A stretch of 64,000 nt of DNA from NCBI RefSeq assembly GCF_026420865.1, contig NZ_JAPCWC010000004.1:1-64000 (forward strand), in the 5' to 3' direction. This stretch comes from Novosphingobium clariflavum (lineage in GTDB: Bacteria > Pseudomonadota > Alphaproteobacteria > Sphingomonadales > Sphingomonadaceae). A program made the translations under genes and the position numbers. Positions 36,137-44,887 of this stretch are shown here, piece by piece. Each line of letters opens with the position of its first letter. Within the stretch, counting starts at the first letter, position 1. The notes below the pieces were generated by a model. The model ran no database searches. It saw only the letters and a list, made by a program, of their open reading frames with translations, and had not been told where the DNA came from.

Positions 36137-37351
36137 ATGACGATTCTCACCGACACGTTCATCGACAGTCTGGAAAGCTCCACGCTCGGCACGCTGGACG
36201 CCGAGACGCTGCCGGCGGAATGCTACGTCGACGAGGAATTCTACCGCTTCGAGAAAGCCGCGCTGTTCGAGCATGAATGGCTCTGCGTCGGCCGCGCCGA
36301 ATGGCTGGAGAACCCGGGCGACTTCTTCACCGTCACCCGCGCGGACGAGCCGATGGTGATCGCCAAGACCCGCGACGGTTCGATCAAGGCGCTGTCCTCG
36401 GTCTGCCAGCACCGCGCGATGCTGGTCGCCGAAGGCCACGGCAATACCCGCGCCTTCGTGTGCCCCTATCACCACTGGACCTACGACCTCGACGGCACCC
36501 TGGTCGGCGCCCCGGCGATGAACCGGACCTGCAATTTCGACCGCAAGGCGGCCAGCCTGCCCGAGATCCGCCACGAGATCTGGCACGGCTTCATCTTCGT
36601 CAACTTCGATGCCGATGCCGCCCCGCTGACCCCGCGCCTTGCCGGGATCGAGGAGGTCGTCGCCAACTACGAATTCGAAAACCTGCGCGGCCCCCGTCCC
36701 GAGGAACCCACCGTGTTCCCGTGGAACTGGAAGGTCATGCTGGAAAACAACAACGACGGCTACCACGCCAGCCGCCTCCACGCCGGGCCGCTGCACGACT
36801 TCATCCCGAGCGGGCTGGCGAGCTTCCCCGATGTCCCCGCGGATTCGGCGGCCTATTACCGGCTCAACGGCACGCTCCACAAGAACGCCGCCTTCAACGC
36901 CACCCAGAAGGCGGTCTTCCCGGTCTTCCCCAAGCTGACCGAGGAAGAACAGAACCGCCTGCTCTTCGTGAACCTGCCGCCCAGCCTCTCGCTGGTGGTG
37001 CTCAACGATACCGTGCTCTACCTCATCATGGACCCGCGCGGAGCCCAGAGCCATGCCCTCACCATCGGCACGCTGATGGTGAGCGAGGCGATGGACGATC
37101 CGCTCTACGAGCTCAAGATGAAGATGAACGACAGCGCGGTCGAGGAGATCGTCGGTCAGGACTTCCACGTCGACGAACTGGTGCAGCAGGGCCTGCGTTC
37201 CAAGTATGCGCCGCGCGGACGCTATTCCTGGCAGGAAGGCGCCCAGCGGCTGCTCAACGTCTGGCTGGTCGAACGCTACCGCGCCGAGTGGGATCGCCGT
37301 CGCGGTCCGCAAAAAACCTTGGCCGCTCCGGTCACGCGTCTCCACGCCTGA
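36137..37351 (+). CDS. Rieske aromatic-ring oxygenase, alpha subunit
   Basis: 404 residues from the ATG at 36137. Rieske [2Fe-2S] ligands are Cys90-x-His92 and Cys109-x2-His112 (VCQHRAM, VCPYHHW). The mononuclear iron site has His210 and His215 in LENNNDGYHASRLHAG, with Asp342 (GQDFHVDEL) as likely third ligand and Asp207 as the bridging acid. It would hydroxylate or demethylate an aromatic or quaternary-amine substrate. No beta subunit, ferredoxin or reductase gene is near, so electrons must come from elsewhere. A strong terminator follows. Confidence 0.9.
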   Translation: MTILTDTFIDSLESSTLGTLDAETLPAECYVDEEFYRFEKAALFEHEWLCVGRAEWLENPGDFFTVTRADEPMVIAKTRDGSIKALSSVCQHRAMLVAEGHGNTRAFVCPYHHWTYDLDGTLVGAPAMNRTCNFDRKAASLPEIRHEIWHGFIFVNFDADAAPLTPRLAGIEEVVANYEFENLRGPRPEEPTVFPWNWKVMLENNNDGYHASRLHAGPLHDFIPSGLASFPDVPADSAAYYRLNGTLHKNAAFNATQKAVFPVFPKLTEEEQNRLLFVNLPPSLSLVVLNDTVLYLIMDPRGAQSHALTIGTLMVSEAMDDPLYELKMKMNDSAVEEIVGQDFHVDELVQQGLRSKYAPRGRYSWQEGAQRLLNVWLVERYRAEWDRRRGPQKTLAAPVTRLHA

Positions 37352-37386
37352 TTTTTCAAGTTTACCGTCACCCATTCCCGACGGCT

Positions 37387-37420
37387 GCGGCGTCCGACTT
37401 CGGTCGGGCGCCGCCTTTTT
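37387..37420 (+). terminator. Strong intrinsic terminator after the Rieske gene
   Basis: A 12-bp stem (GCGGCGTCCGAC with GTCGGGCGCCGC, one G-T pair), a TTCG tetraloop and CTTTTTG. It should separate the MFS-Rieske transcript from the following genes. Confidence 0.92.
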
Positions 37421-37630
37421 GTTGGGTGCGCCATTCGCATCCGCGAATGGCTTGCGGCCCCAGCCCGCTCCCGCCGAGAGGTCAGCTCGAATTTTCGCCT
37501 AGGTGTCGTTCTGCTGTGTCTAGGTGCATTTGTGCAAGGACGCTGCAAATCAAGGATTCGTGCGCCCCGTGCCGCGCATGCAAACGCCCTCAGGCTAGGC
37601 CTTGGTCAAACACCAAGGGAGCCTTCCGCA

Positions 37631-38116
37631 ATGACCAACACGCTCATCTTCGTCGATTTCGCGACCGACGATCCCGCCAAAGCCGGCGAATTCTACGCCG
37701 AAGTCTTCGGCTGGGAGAACGATGCGCGGCCGCACGGGATCTACCACCGCATGGTTCCCGGCGGCTTCTTCCAGAACAAGGACGGCACCGACAGCCAGAT
37801 CGGCAACCTCCACCTCGGCGTGTTCGACGCGAACAACGCCCGGCCCCATCCCAGCCCCGAAGGCGTAGAGCCGCGCACGCTTTCGGCCGAAGGCCGCAAG
37901 GCCCGCATCTGGGTGCTCGTCTCGGACGACGACAGCCACGAACGCATTCTCGAAACTGCCGAGAAACTGGGCGGAAAGGTGCTCTGGCGCGATCATTACT
38001 GGGCCGAGTTCAACGGCTACAACCATGCCTTTGCCGATCCCTGGGGCAACGAGATCATCCTCTGGGGCAAGGCCGGCGAGAATCCCGAGATTCCGGCGAG
38101 CTACACCAGGGAATAA
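37631..38116 (+). CDS. VOC-family (glyoxalase-like) protein
   Basis: 161 residues from the ATG at 37631 (GGGAG upstream). Two beta-alpha-beta-beta-beta modules: IFVDFATDDPAKAGEFYAEVFGWEN and ARIWVLVSDDDSHERILETAEKLGGKVLW, ending AFADPWGNEIILWGK, the usual VOC close with a possible metal Glu. VOC proteins include dioxygenases, glyoxalases and resistance proteins; which applies here is unclear. Its start, 210 bp after a terminator, implies its own promoter. Confidence 0.82.
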   Translation: MTNTLIFVDFATDDPAKAGEFYAEVFGWENDARPHGIYHRMVPGGFFQNKDGTDSQIGNLHLGVFDANNARPHPSPEGVEPRTLSAEGRKARIWVLVSDDDSHERILETAEKLGGKVLWRDHYWAEFNGYNHAFADPWGNEIILWGKAGENPEIPASYTRE

Positions 38117-38120
38117 GCGC

Positions 38121-38158
38121 GTTGGCGGGGCCGCCCAACGCATGGCGGCCCCGCCAAC
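38121..38158. terminator. Perfect 15-bp hairpin after the VOC gene
   Basis: GTTGGCGGGGCCGCC pairs with GGCGGCCCCGCCAAC around an eight-base loop, five bases past the VOC stop. There is no U-tract, so it may attenuate transcription or protect the mRNA end. Confidence 0.55.
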
Positions 38159-38240
38159 AAGTTCTTGTGCGCGTTCCCGCAAGACCATCCGCCCCCGCCC
38201 TCCCTAGCCTTGGCCCACAGAGCAACGGAGCAATACGCGA

Positions 38241-39023
38241 ATGAGCCGTCTTCCGATCGTCTTCTACGGTCACGGCAGCCCGATGGTGGCGCTGGAAAAG
38301 AGCGACGTGACCAGAAGCTGGAACGCGATCGCCGGCCGCATCGGCAAGCCGCGCGCGATCCTGTGCATCTCCGCCCACTGGCAGACGCGCGGCACCGCCG
38401 TCACCGCCATGGCCCAGCCGCGCACGATCCACGATTTCGGCGCCTTCCCGCAGGCCCTGTTCGACGTGCAGTACCCCGCCCCCGGCGACCCCGACCTCGC
38501 CGAACGCGTGCGCGAACTGCTGGAACCGATGCCGGTGACGATGGACGCCAACTGGGGGCTCGACCACGGCACCTGGTCGGTGCTGGTCCACGCCTATCCG
38601 GAAGCCGACGTGCCGGTGATCCAGCTTGGCATGGACCTGGCCAAGAGCCCCGCCGAGCACTGGCTGGTCGGCCGCATGCTGCGCCCGCTGCGCGATGAGG
38701 GCGTGCTGATCATGGGCACCGGCAACATCGTCCACAACCTGCCGGCGATGGACTGGGCCAACCCGCTCGCCGCGCCCTACCCCTGGGCCGAGCAGTTCAA
38801 TGGCGCCATGTGCAAGGCCATCGCCGAGGACGATCCCAAAGTGGTGATCGACTATGAGGCACTGGGCGACGCCGCCCGGCTTTCGGTGCCCAGCGCGGAT
38901 CATTTCCTGCCGCTGCTCTACGTGCTGGGCGCCCGCCACGAGGGCGAGCCGGCCGAGTTCGCGCCCCACTTCATCCAGCACAAGTCGCTCAGCATGACGA
39001 GCGTGCTCATCGGCGCCGAATAA
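38241..39023 (+). CDS. LigB/DODA-type extradiol dioxygenase
   Basis: 260 residues, the class III ring-opening dioxygenase fold of the YgiD/DODA group. Likely metal and catalytic histidines: His11 (FYGHGSP), His46 (CISAHWQ), His109 (GLDHGTW), His165 (GNIVHNL) and a late PSADHFLPLLY. It would cleave a catechol-type ring between a hydroxylated carbon and its neighbour. Set between a VOC protein and an amidase-type hydrolase, it may open the ring of a Rieske product, but many YgiD relatives have other substrates. Confidence 0.88.
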   Translation: MSRLPIVFYGHGSPMVALEKSDVTRSWNAIAGRIGKPRAILCISAHWQTRGTAVTAMAQPRTIHDFGAFPQALFDVQYPAPGDPDLAERVRELLEPMPVTMDANWGLDHGTWSVLVHAYPEADVPVIQLGMDLAKSPAEHWLVGRMLRPLRDEGVLIMGTGNIVHNLPAMDWANPLAAPYPWAEQFNGAMCKAIAEDDPKVVIDYEALGDAARLSVPSADHFLPLLYVLGARHEGEPAEFAPHFIQHKSLSMTSVLIGAE

Positions 39024-39063
39024 GCGCCGTTTTCCCAGATTTCCCTGCGTAACAGGAGTTTCG

Positions 39064-40176
39064 ATGGCACTGATCAGCCTTAAGCCCGCGCTTGAAAAGG
39101 ACCCCGTCCAACCCAGCGCGCTGCACCACCTTCGGGCCACGCCCGAGACGGTGCACTGGGGCTATTTCTCGCCCGAGATCAAGCCGGCGCTCACCGTGAA
39201 GAGCGGCGACCTGATCATGGCGCAGGCGGTCACCCATCATGCGGGCGACGATCCGGACCTGATGTTCGACGACGAGATCCGCCGCATCTTCACCGAGATC
39301 GATCCGGCCACCCGCGCGCCGGGCTGCCACATCATGACCGGGCCGATCTACGTCGAGGGCGCGGAGCCGGGCGACATGCTGGAAGTGCGCTATTTCCAGA
39401 TGAAGCCGCGCTTCAACTACGGATCCAACCTCGCGGCCAACTGGGGCCATCTCTACGAGGAATTCGGCCAGACCGAGCGGGTGACGATCTACAAGCTCGA
39501 TCCCACCGCCCAGACCGCCGCCGCGCTCTATGCCTATGACGTGGAGGAAAAGTACGTCGTCCCCGGTCGTATCACCCACTGCCCGGAATGCGACCGTTCG
39601 ACCGCGCTGCCCGGCATCACCATCCCGGCGCGCCCGCATCTCGGCACCGCCGGAGTGGCGCCCGCCGTCAACGATCCGGTGAGCACGATTCCCCCGGGCC
39701 TCCACGGCGGCAATATCGACAACTGGCGCATCGGCGCCGGGGCGACGATGTACTACCCGGTGCAGGTCAAGGGCGGCCTGTTCTCGATCGGCGATCCCCA
39801 CGTTTCGCAAGGCGACGGCGAGATCAGCGGCACCGCGATCGAGGCCTCGCTCGACGTGCTGTTCCAGATCGTGCTGCGCAAGGACTTTGCGTTCCCCTCG
39901 CCGCTGCTGGAAACGCCGGACTGCTGGATCGTCCATGGCTTCGGCGAAAATCTCGATGTCGCCATGAAGTCCGCATCGATGGACATGCTGCACCTGCTGA
40001 CCGAGCATCAGGGCCTGTCGCGCAACGACGGCTATTCGCTGATGAGCGTCGCCGCCGACTTCGGCGTGACGCAAGTGGTGGACGGCACGCAGGGCATCCA
40101 CTGCCGGATCGAGCGCCGCATCTTCCCGCACAAGGGCAGCGTGGCCGATCCGGTCGCCAGGAATTCCGAGGATTGA
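39064..40176 (+). CDS. Acetamidase/formamidase-family hydrolase
   Basis: 370 residues, ATG with AGGAG upstream, 40 bp after the dioxygenase. FmdA/AmdA family signs: HHLRATPETVHWGYFSPEIKPALTVKSGD, VEGAEPGDMLEVRYFQM, GGNIDNWRIGAGATMYYPVQVKGGLFSIGDPHVSQGDGEISGTAIE (the conserved metal-binding segment) and NDGYSLMSVAADFGVTQVVDGTQGIHC. The family hydrolyses short amides such as formamide or acetamide. A role in releasing ammonia or formate from a nitrogen-containing aromatic is possible but inferred. Confidence 0.9.
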   Translation: MALISLKPALEKDPVQPSALHHLRATPETVHWGYFSPEIKPALTVKSGDLIMAQAVTHHAGDDPDLMFDDEIRRIFTEIDPATRAPGCHIMTGPIYVEGAEPGDMLEVRYFQMKPRFNYGSNLAANWGHLYEEFGQTERVTIYKLDPTAQTAAALYAYDVEEKYVVPGRITHCPECDRSTALPGITIPARPHLGTAGVAPAVNDPVSTIPPGLHGGNIDNWRIGAGATMYYPVQVKGGLFSIGDPHVSQGDGEISGTAIEASLDVLFQIVLRKDFAFPSPLLETPDCWIVHGFGENLDVAMKSASMDMLHLLTEHQGLSRNDGYSLMSVAADFGVTQVVDGTQGIHCRIERRIFPHKGSVADPVARNSED

Positions 40177-40184
40177 AACGGGCC

Positions 40185-40214
40185 TTCGTGCCGGACGGGA
40201 TCGTCCGGCACGAA
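40185..40214. other. Perfect 13-bp hairpin between the amidase and TauD genes
   Basis: TTCGTGCCGGACG pairs fully with CGTCCGGCACGAA around GGAT. It ends four bases before an ATG at 40219, leaving no room for a ribosome-binding site there, and so favours the ATG at 40246 for the next gene. There is no U-tract; it may be an attenuator or RNA stabiliser. Confidence 0.8.
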
Positions 40215-40245
40215 CCCTATGAACGTTACACTGGAGCCGCCGGAA

Positions 40246-41058
40246 ATGGCCTATGAACTGATCGACGTGCGCCCGATGACCAAGCGCATCGGTGCGGAAA
40301 TCTTCGGGGTGGACCTGACCAGGCCGCTGGGCAATCAGGCCTTCGCCGAGATTCACGACGCGCTGATGAAGCACCAGGTGGTGTTCTTCCGCGACCAGCC
40401 CATGGACCATGACGCGCACAAGGCGCTGGGGCGCGCGTTCGGCCAGCTTGCCATCCACTCGGGCGTGGCCGGGCTGCCCGACCACCCCGAGATCGTCGCC
40501 ATCCACGCCGACGAAAACTCGAAGTTCGTTGCAGGCGAGAACTGGCATTCGGACCTTTCCGCCGATGCCGAGCCGCCGATGGGATCGATCCTGACGCTGC
40601 ACACCCTGCCCGAGGACGGCGGCGATACGCTGTTCGCCAGCATGTACGCGGCTTACGACGCGCTGTCCCCGGCGATGAAGGCCTTCCTCGATCCGCTGAC
40701 CGCCGTGCATGACGCCAATCCCGTCTACAAGGCGATCTTCCCGGATTCGACCAAGACCTATCCCTGCAATTCGCACCCGGTGATCCGCACGCACCCGGTG
40801 ACGGGACGCAAGCTGCTGTTCGTGAACTCGTCCTACACGACGAAGATCAACGAACTGTCCGGCCCCGAAAGCAAGGCCGTGCTCGATTTCCTGTTCGAGC
40901 ATGTGAAGGACGCGAACTTCCAGGTTCGCTTCCGCTGGGAAAAGCACTCGGTGGCATTCTGGGATAATCGCTGCACCCAGCACTTCGCGGTCTGGGACTA
41001 TTTCCCCGAAGTGCGGTCAGGTTTTCGCGTCACGGTTGCGGGCGATAAGCCATTCTGA
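40246..41058 (+). CDS. TauD/TfdA-type 2-oxoglutarate dioxygenase (second)
   Basis: 270 residues from the ATG at 40246, which has GGAG at a good distance; the ATG at 40219 adds nine residues but abuts a hairpin. Iron ligands are His101 and Asp103 (NWHSDLSA) and His246 (CTQHFAVWDY); the 2-oxoglutarate arginine lies in RSGFRVTVAG. The MAYELIDVRPMTKRIGAEIFGVDL start is typical. It differs clearly from the TauD-type protein at 9917-10870. It probably oxidises a side chain or an ether/sulfonate group in the pathway of this island; the substrate is unknown. Confidence 0.87.
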   Translation: MAYELIDVRPMTKRIGAEIFGVDLTRPLGNQAFAEIHDALMKHQVVFFRDQPMDHDAHKALGRAFGQLAIHSGVAGLPDHPEIVAIHADENSKFVAGENWHSDLSADAEPPMGSILTLHTLPEDGGDTLFASMYAAYDALSPAMKAFLDPLTAVHDANPVYKAIFPDSTKTYPCNSHPVIRTHPVTGRKLLFVNSSYTTKINELSGPESKAVLDFLFEHVKDANFQVRFRWEKHSVAFWDNRCTQHFAVWDYFPEVRSGFRVTVAGDKPF

Positions 41059-41087
41059 AGCAATCCGCCCATCTGTTTGCCGCCACG

Positions 41088-42329
41088 GTGCTTGCCCTCA
41101 CGAGCCCGGCGGTGGCATCCGCGCCTGTGTCGCCCCCCAGCAAGGCGGCACAGGCGCTCCAGTCCGAACTGGACGCCATGGTCGCGGCGGGCGAACTGCC
41201 GCAGGCGCTGGTGCTGATCGAGCAGCACGGCAAACCGCTGATCCGCCTTTCGGCCGGCTATGCCGACGTGGAAAGCCGCAAGCCCATCGCCGAAGATGCG
41301 ATATTCCGGCTCTATTCGATGTCCAAGCCGATCACTTCTGTCGGCATCATGATGCTCATGGAGCAGGGCAAGCTCTCGCTTTCCGATCCGGTCGGCAAAT
41401 ACCTGCCCGAAATGGCGGACTTGCGCGTGTGGGACGGCAGCACGAACGATCCGGCAACGACAGTGCCCGCCGCGCGGCCCGTCACCATCGAGGACCTGCT
41501 ACTCCACCGCTCCGGCCTTACGTACGAGTTCATGGGCGATACGCCCGTACAGCGCTGGTACCGCGAGAACGGCGTGGCCCGCGCCACCGCCGTCGCCCGC
41601 ACGAAGCCGCAGATCGCGCCTGCCGCCACGCTGGGCCAGCTTGTCGAGCGGCTGGGCAAGGCCCCGCTAATGCACCAGCCGGGCGCGCGTTTCAGCTACG
41701 GTTTCTCGACCACGGTGCTGGGCGCGGTGATCGAGCGGGTGTCGGGCGAGAGCCTCGACCATTTCCTCAAGACCCGCATCCTCGATCCGCTGGAGATGAA
41801 GGACACAACCTTTGTCGTCAGCGCCCAGCAGGCCCCCCGCCTCGTCACCGGCTACCTCGCCACGGCGGCGGGGTTGCAGGCGGTGGACCGGCCCGAAACC
41901 TCCGAATACCGCGATCCCCGGCGCCTGCGTGATGGCGGCGGCGCGCTGGCGGGGACGCTGGAGGACTATCGCCACTTCGCGCAAATGCTGGCGGAGCGCG
42001 GCGCATGGCACGGCCGCCGGTTGCTGAAGGGCGAGACCGTCGATGCCATGTATACGCCCCGCTTGCGCACCGGCGGCGGCGATCATCTCGATGTGCCGTT
42101 CGGCTATGGCCTTGCCGTCGGCGATGCCGGCACCGAGGCGCGCGGCGGGCTGCCGGCAGGGGCGGGAAGCTGGTCGGGATCGGCCAATACCTACTTCTTC
42201 GCCGATCCGAAACACGGCCTGGTTGCCATCGTGATGACCAACGAACTGACACCCGGCACCTTCGAGGCACGCACCTGGAAACTGCGCGAGGCGCTCGACC
42301 GGGCGGCATTGGCCGTGGCCGCACGGTAA
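41088..42329 (+). CDS. Exported serine hydrolase, beta-lactamase/esterase VIII type
   Basis: 413 residues from a GTG at 41088. The catalytic motif SMSK (Ser77, Lys80) in FRLYSMSKPITSVGIMML and a tyrosine in FSYGFSTTVLGAVIERVSG place it with class C beta-lactamases, DD-peptidases and family VIII esterases. A late WSGSANTYFFADPKHGLVAIVMTNE replaces the KTG triad, which favours an esterase. The frame is open upstream to 41049 and there reads ILKQSAHLFAATVLALTSPAVASA, a full signal peptide, whereas the GTG start cuts it in half. Real initiation may therefore be at a non-standard codon (ATT 41052 or CTG 41055) overlapping the TauD stop. Confidence 0.83.
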   Translation: MLALTSPAVASAPVSPPSKAAQALQSELDAMVAAGELPQALVLIEQHGKPLIRLSAGYADVESRKPIAEDAIFRLYSMSKPITSVGIMMLMEQGKLSLSDPVGKYLPEMADLRVWDGSTNDPATTVPAARPVTIEDLLLHRSGLTYEFMGDTPVQRWYRENGVARATAVARTKPQIAPAATLGQLVERLGKAPLMHQPGARFSYGFSTTVLGAVIERVSGESLDHFLKTRILDPLEMKDTTFVVSAQQAPRLVTGYLATAAGLQAVDRPETSEYRDPRRLRDGGGALAGTLEDYRHFAQMLAERGAWHGRRLLKGETVDAMYTPRLRTGGGDHLDVPFGYGLAVGDAGTEARGGLPAGAGSWSGSANTYFFADPKHGLVAIVMTNELTPGTFEARTWKLREALDRAALAVAAR

Positions 42330-42393
42330 ACCCCTTCGCGGATGCAAGAAAATGCCCTTGGCGCGTCATCCTTCGATCCGATAGAGCCGGGCC

Positions 42394-44160
42394 ATGACCC
42401 GATTCCGCACCGCGCGCATCACGCCGCTCGTCGCCGCCCTTCTCGTTTCCGCCTGCGCTGCCCCGCAGGCCCAACACCAGGCAGCAGTTCCCGCCGCACA
42501 GGCCCCGATCGAGATCGGCGTGATCGCCATCAACGACTTCCACGGCGCCCTTGAACCGCCGAAGCAGACGGTGGACGCGCCCGACGGCAAGGGCAACGAA
42601 GTCTCGGTTCCCGCGGGCGGCGCGGCATGGCTGGCCTCGGCGGTGGACGCGCTGAAGGCGCAGCATCCCGAAAACGTCGTGGTGGCCGCAGGCGACCTCA
42701 CCAGTGCCTCGCAGCTTGCCTCCTCGCTCTATCTCGACGAGCCTTCGGTGGGCGTGATGAACCGCATCGGCCTCGAATTCAACGCGGTGGGCAATCACGA
42801 GTTCGACCGCGGCTGGCAGGAACTGAAGCGCCTCCAGGACGGCGGCTGCGCGAAGAACACCCGCTTTGAGCCCTGCCAGCTCGAACGGTTCGAAGGCGCC
42901 CGCTACAAGTACCTCGCCGCCGCCACGGTGATGCCGGACGGTTCGACGCTGTTCCCCGGCACCGGGCTCAAGACCTTCGGCAGCGGCGAGCGCAAGATCA
43001 CCATCGGCTTCGTCGGCCTCTCGCTCAAGTCGATCCCCACCCTCGTCGCGCCGGACCGCGTGGCGGGCCTCAAGTTCGAGGACGAGGCCGAGACCATCAA
43101 CCGCGCCGTGCCCGCGCTGAAGGCGGCCGGGGCCGATGCCGTTGTCGTGCTGATCCATCAGGGCCTGCGCACCAAGGGCGCGGGCGATCCCAACGGATGC
43201 AACGAGGCCGCTGGCGACATCCAGCCGATCCTCGACCACCTGAACCCCGGCGTCGACGTGGTCGTCTCGGGCCACACCCACTGGGCCTATGTCTGCAACT
43301 ATACCGGCAATGCCGCCGCCGGCCCGATCCTGCTGACCAGCGCGGGCGTCTATGGCAAGCTCGTCACCGACATCACTCTCGATTTCGACCCGGTCACGCA
43401 CAAGCTGGTAAACCGCAAGGCGCACAACGTGATCGTCCAGTCGGAAGGCTATACCTCCGCCAAGGGGCCGGTGACGACCACCACGGCCTTCCCGCAGTTC
43501 CAGCCGCGCGCGGATGTCTCGGCCTATGTGAAGCGCTACAAGGACGCCTCGCTGCAACTGGTCGAACGCCCGGTCGGCCATGTCTCGGGCCCGATGGAGA
43601 AGGAGAGCGAAGGCGGCGTCGGCGCGGGCGGCTCGCTGGGCGCGCTGATCGCGGATTCGCAGCTGGCCGCCACCCGCCAGTACGGAGCGCAGATCGCCTT
43701 CGTGAACCCCTTCGGCATCCGCACCTCGCTGGTGCCCGCCGCCGACGGCACCGTGACCTTCGGCCAGATCTACGCCGTCACCCCGTTCAACAACCAGGTG
43801 GTGACAATGACGCTGACCGGCGCGCAGATCCGCGCCACCATCGAGCAAGGCCTCGACGACAGCGGCGACAAGCAGGTCCTCGCGCCCAGCGAGGGCATGA
43901 AGATCGCCTTCGACATGCACCGCCCGTCAGGTTCGCGCGTCACCGCGATCGCCCTCGACGGCAAGCCGCTCGATCCGGCGAAGCGCTACCGCGTCTCGGT
44001 GGTGAACTTCCTGGCCGAAGGCGGCGACGGCTTCGCGGGCTTCAAGGACGGCACCGAACGGGTGAACGGCCCGATCGACATCGAGGCTTTCGAGGACTGG
44101 CTGGCCGCCGTGCCGATGCGCAAGGTGCCTGCGGAAGATCGGACAACTCAGGCAAAGTAA
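42394..44160 (+). CDS. Lipoprotein 5'-nucleotidase / metallophosphatase
   Basis: 588 residues with a lipoprotein signal (LLVSAC, Cys21). The N-terminal metallophosphatase domain has NDFHG, AAGDLTSAS, VGNHEFDRGW and VSGHTHW, the two-metal set of the UshA family. The C-terminal 5'-nucleotidase domain has NPFGIRTSL, YAVTPFNNQVVTMTLTG and NFLAEGGDGFAGF, the last supplying the nucleotide-stacking aromatic. It should release nucleosides from nucleotides in the periplasm. It follows the serine hydrolase by 64 bp and need not belong to the same pathway. Confidence 0.92.
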   Translation: MTRFRTARITPLVAALLVSACAAPQAQHQAAVPAAQAPIEIGVIAINDFHGALEPPKQTVDAPDGKGNEVSVPAGGAAWLASAVDALKAQHPENVVVAAGDLTSASQLASSLYLDEPSVGVMNRIGLEFNAVGNHEFDRGWQELKRLQDGGCAKNTRFEPCQLERFEGARYKYLAAATVMPDGSTLFPGTGLKTFGSGERKITIGFVGLSLKSIPTLVAPDRVAGLKFEDEAETINRAVPALKAAGADAVVVLIHQGLRTKGAGDPNGCNEAAGDIQPILDHLNPGVDVVVSGHTHWAYVCNYTGNAAAGPILLTSAGVYGKLVTDITLDFDPVTHKLVNRKAHNVIVQSEGYTSAKGPVTTTTAFPQFQPRADVSAYVKRYKDASLQLVERPVGHVSGPMEKESEGGVGAGGSLGALIADSQLAATRQYGAQIAFVNPFGIRTSLVPAADGTVTFGQIYAVTPFNNQVVTMTLTGAQIRATIEQGLDDSGDKQVLAPSEGMKIAFDMHRPSGSRVTAIALDGKPLDPAKRYRVSVVNFLAEGGDGFAGFKDGTERVNGPIDIEAFEDWLAAVPMRKVPAEDRTTQAK

Positions 44161-44167
44161 GGGATAA

Positions 44168-44189
44168 GCAGGGGGTCAACACCCCCTGC
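44168..44189 (+). terminator. Hairpin after the 5'-nucleotidase gene
   Basis: A 9-bp stem (GCAGGGGGT with ACCCCCTGC) and a CAAC loop, seven bases past the stop. No U-tract. A similar hairpin follows bdhA. Confidence 0.55.
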
Positions 44190-44321
44190 ACCCCCAGTAC
44201 CGTCTCCCTGGTGCCCTGCGCTATCCCTTCCGCGCCCATGGCTGCGTCGGGAGACGTATTGGCTGCGCCGCTAGGAGCGCACTACGGATAGGCGAGGCGC
44301 AGCGAAGACGCTCCGAGGGGC

Positions 44322-44344
44322 TGGAGGATCTCCTGAGCTTGTCG
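44322..44344. repeat. REP-like unit between convergent genes, copy 1
   Basis: GGAGGATCTCCTGAGCTTGT... is shared, with one mismatch, with the gap between bdhA and gltX (52042-52060). It contains the CTGAGCTTGTCG core seen at 34064-34168. Confidence 0.6.
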
Positions 44345-44362
44345 CCTCAGAACTTCCTCCTT

Positions 44363-44872
44363 CTATCCGCCGAACAACCACCGCCCAAGCAATCGCCCGA
44401 AGGGAAACGTGAAGATCCCCGCGACCAGCAGCGCGCCAATGACAAGGCCCCGCACGGTCCGGCGATGACGGGCGACCCGGTGGCTGCGGGCCGAAAGCAC
44501 CAGCACCGGAACCATCACGATCACGAAGGCCGAGAGCAGGTGGATCACGCTGAACTCGCCGTTCCTGCCGCGAATGAACAGGCTGTCGATCGCCGTCGCC
44601 ATCATCGCCCCGCTCCACACGTAGCCGAGCACGCGGTGCCATCCATCGCCGCGCCGCCGCCAGAGCAGCATCGGCGTCAGCGCCAGCGCAGTCAGCATCG
44701 TTGCCAGATGGAGCCAGACGATGCCGGGGATCTGCGCCCATTGCGCCATGCCGCGCATGACGGCGACGAGGATCACTGCCAGCATCACCAGTGACAAGAG
44801 GCCCAACACCCGTTCGAGCCGGTCAGGGCCCTTGATCTGCTGTGCGGTTACGCCCCTGACCGTATCGTGCAT
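44363..44872 (-). CDS. DUF2306-like membrane protein
   Basis: 169 residues with four or five membrane helices (LGLLSLVMLAVILVAVM; WLHLATMLTALALTPMLLW; YVWSGAMMATAIDSLFI; HLLSAFVIVMVPVLVL; VIGALLVAGIFTFPFG) and a His-rich cytoplasmic loop SARSHRVARHRRTVRG. The layout WHRVLGYVW...HLLSAF matches the DUF2306 group of unknown function. It starts 15 bp after the MidA-type gene and is the last gene of the lgt transcript. Confidence 0.75.
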   Translation of the reverse strand: MHDTVRGVTAQQIKGPDRLERVLGLLSLVMLAVILVAVMRGMAQWAQIPGIVWLHLATMLTALALTPMLLWRRRGDGWHRVLGYVWSGAMMATAIDSLFIRGRNGEFSVIHLLSAFVIVMVPVLVLSARSHRVARHRRTVRGLVIGALLVAGIFTFPFGRLLGRWLFGG

Positions 44873-44887
44873 GTGCCCCCAGTTATT

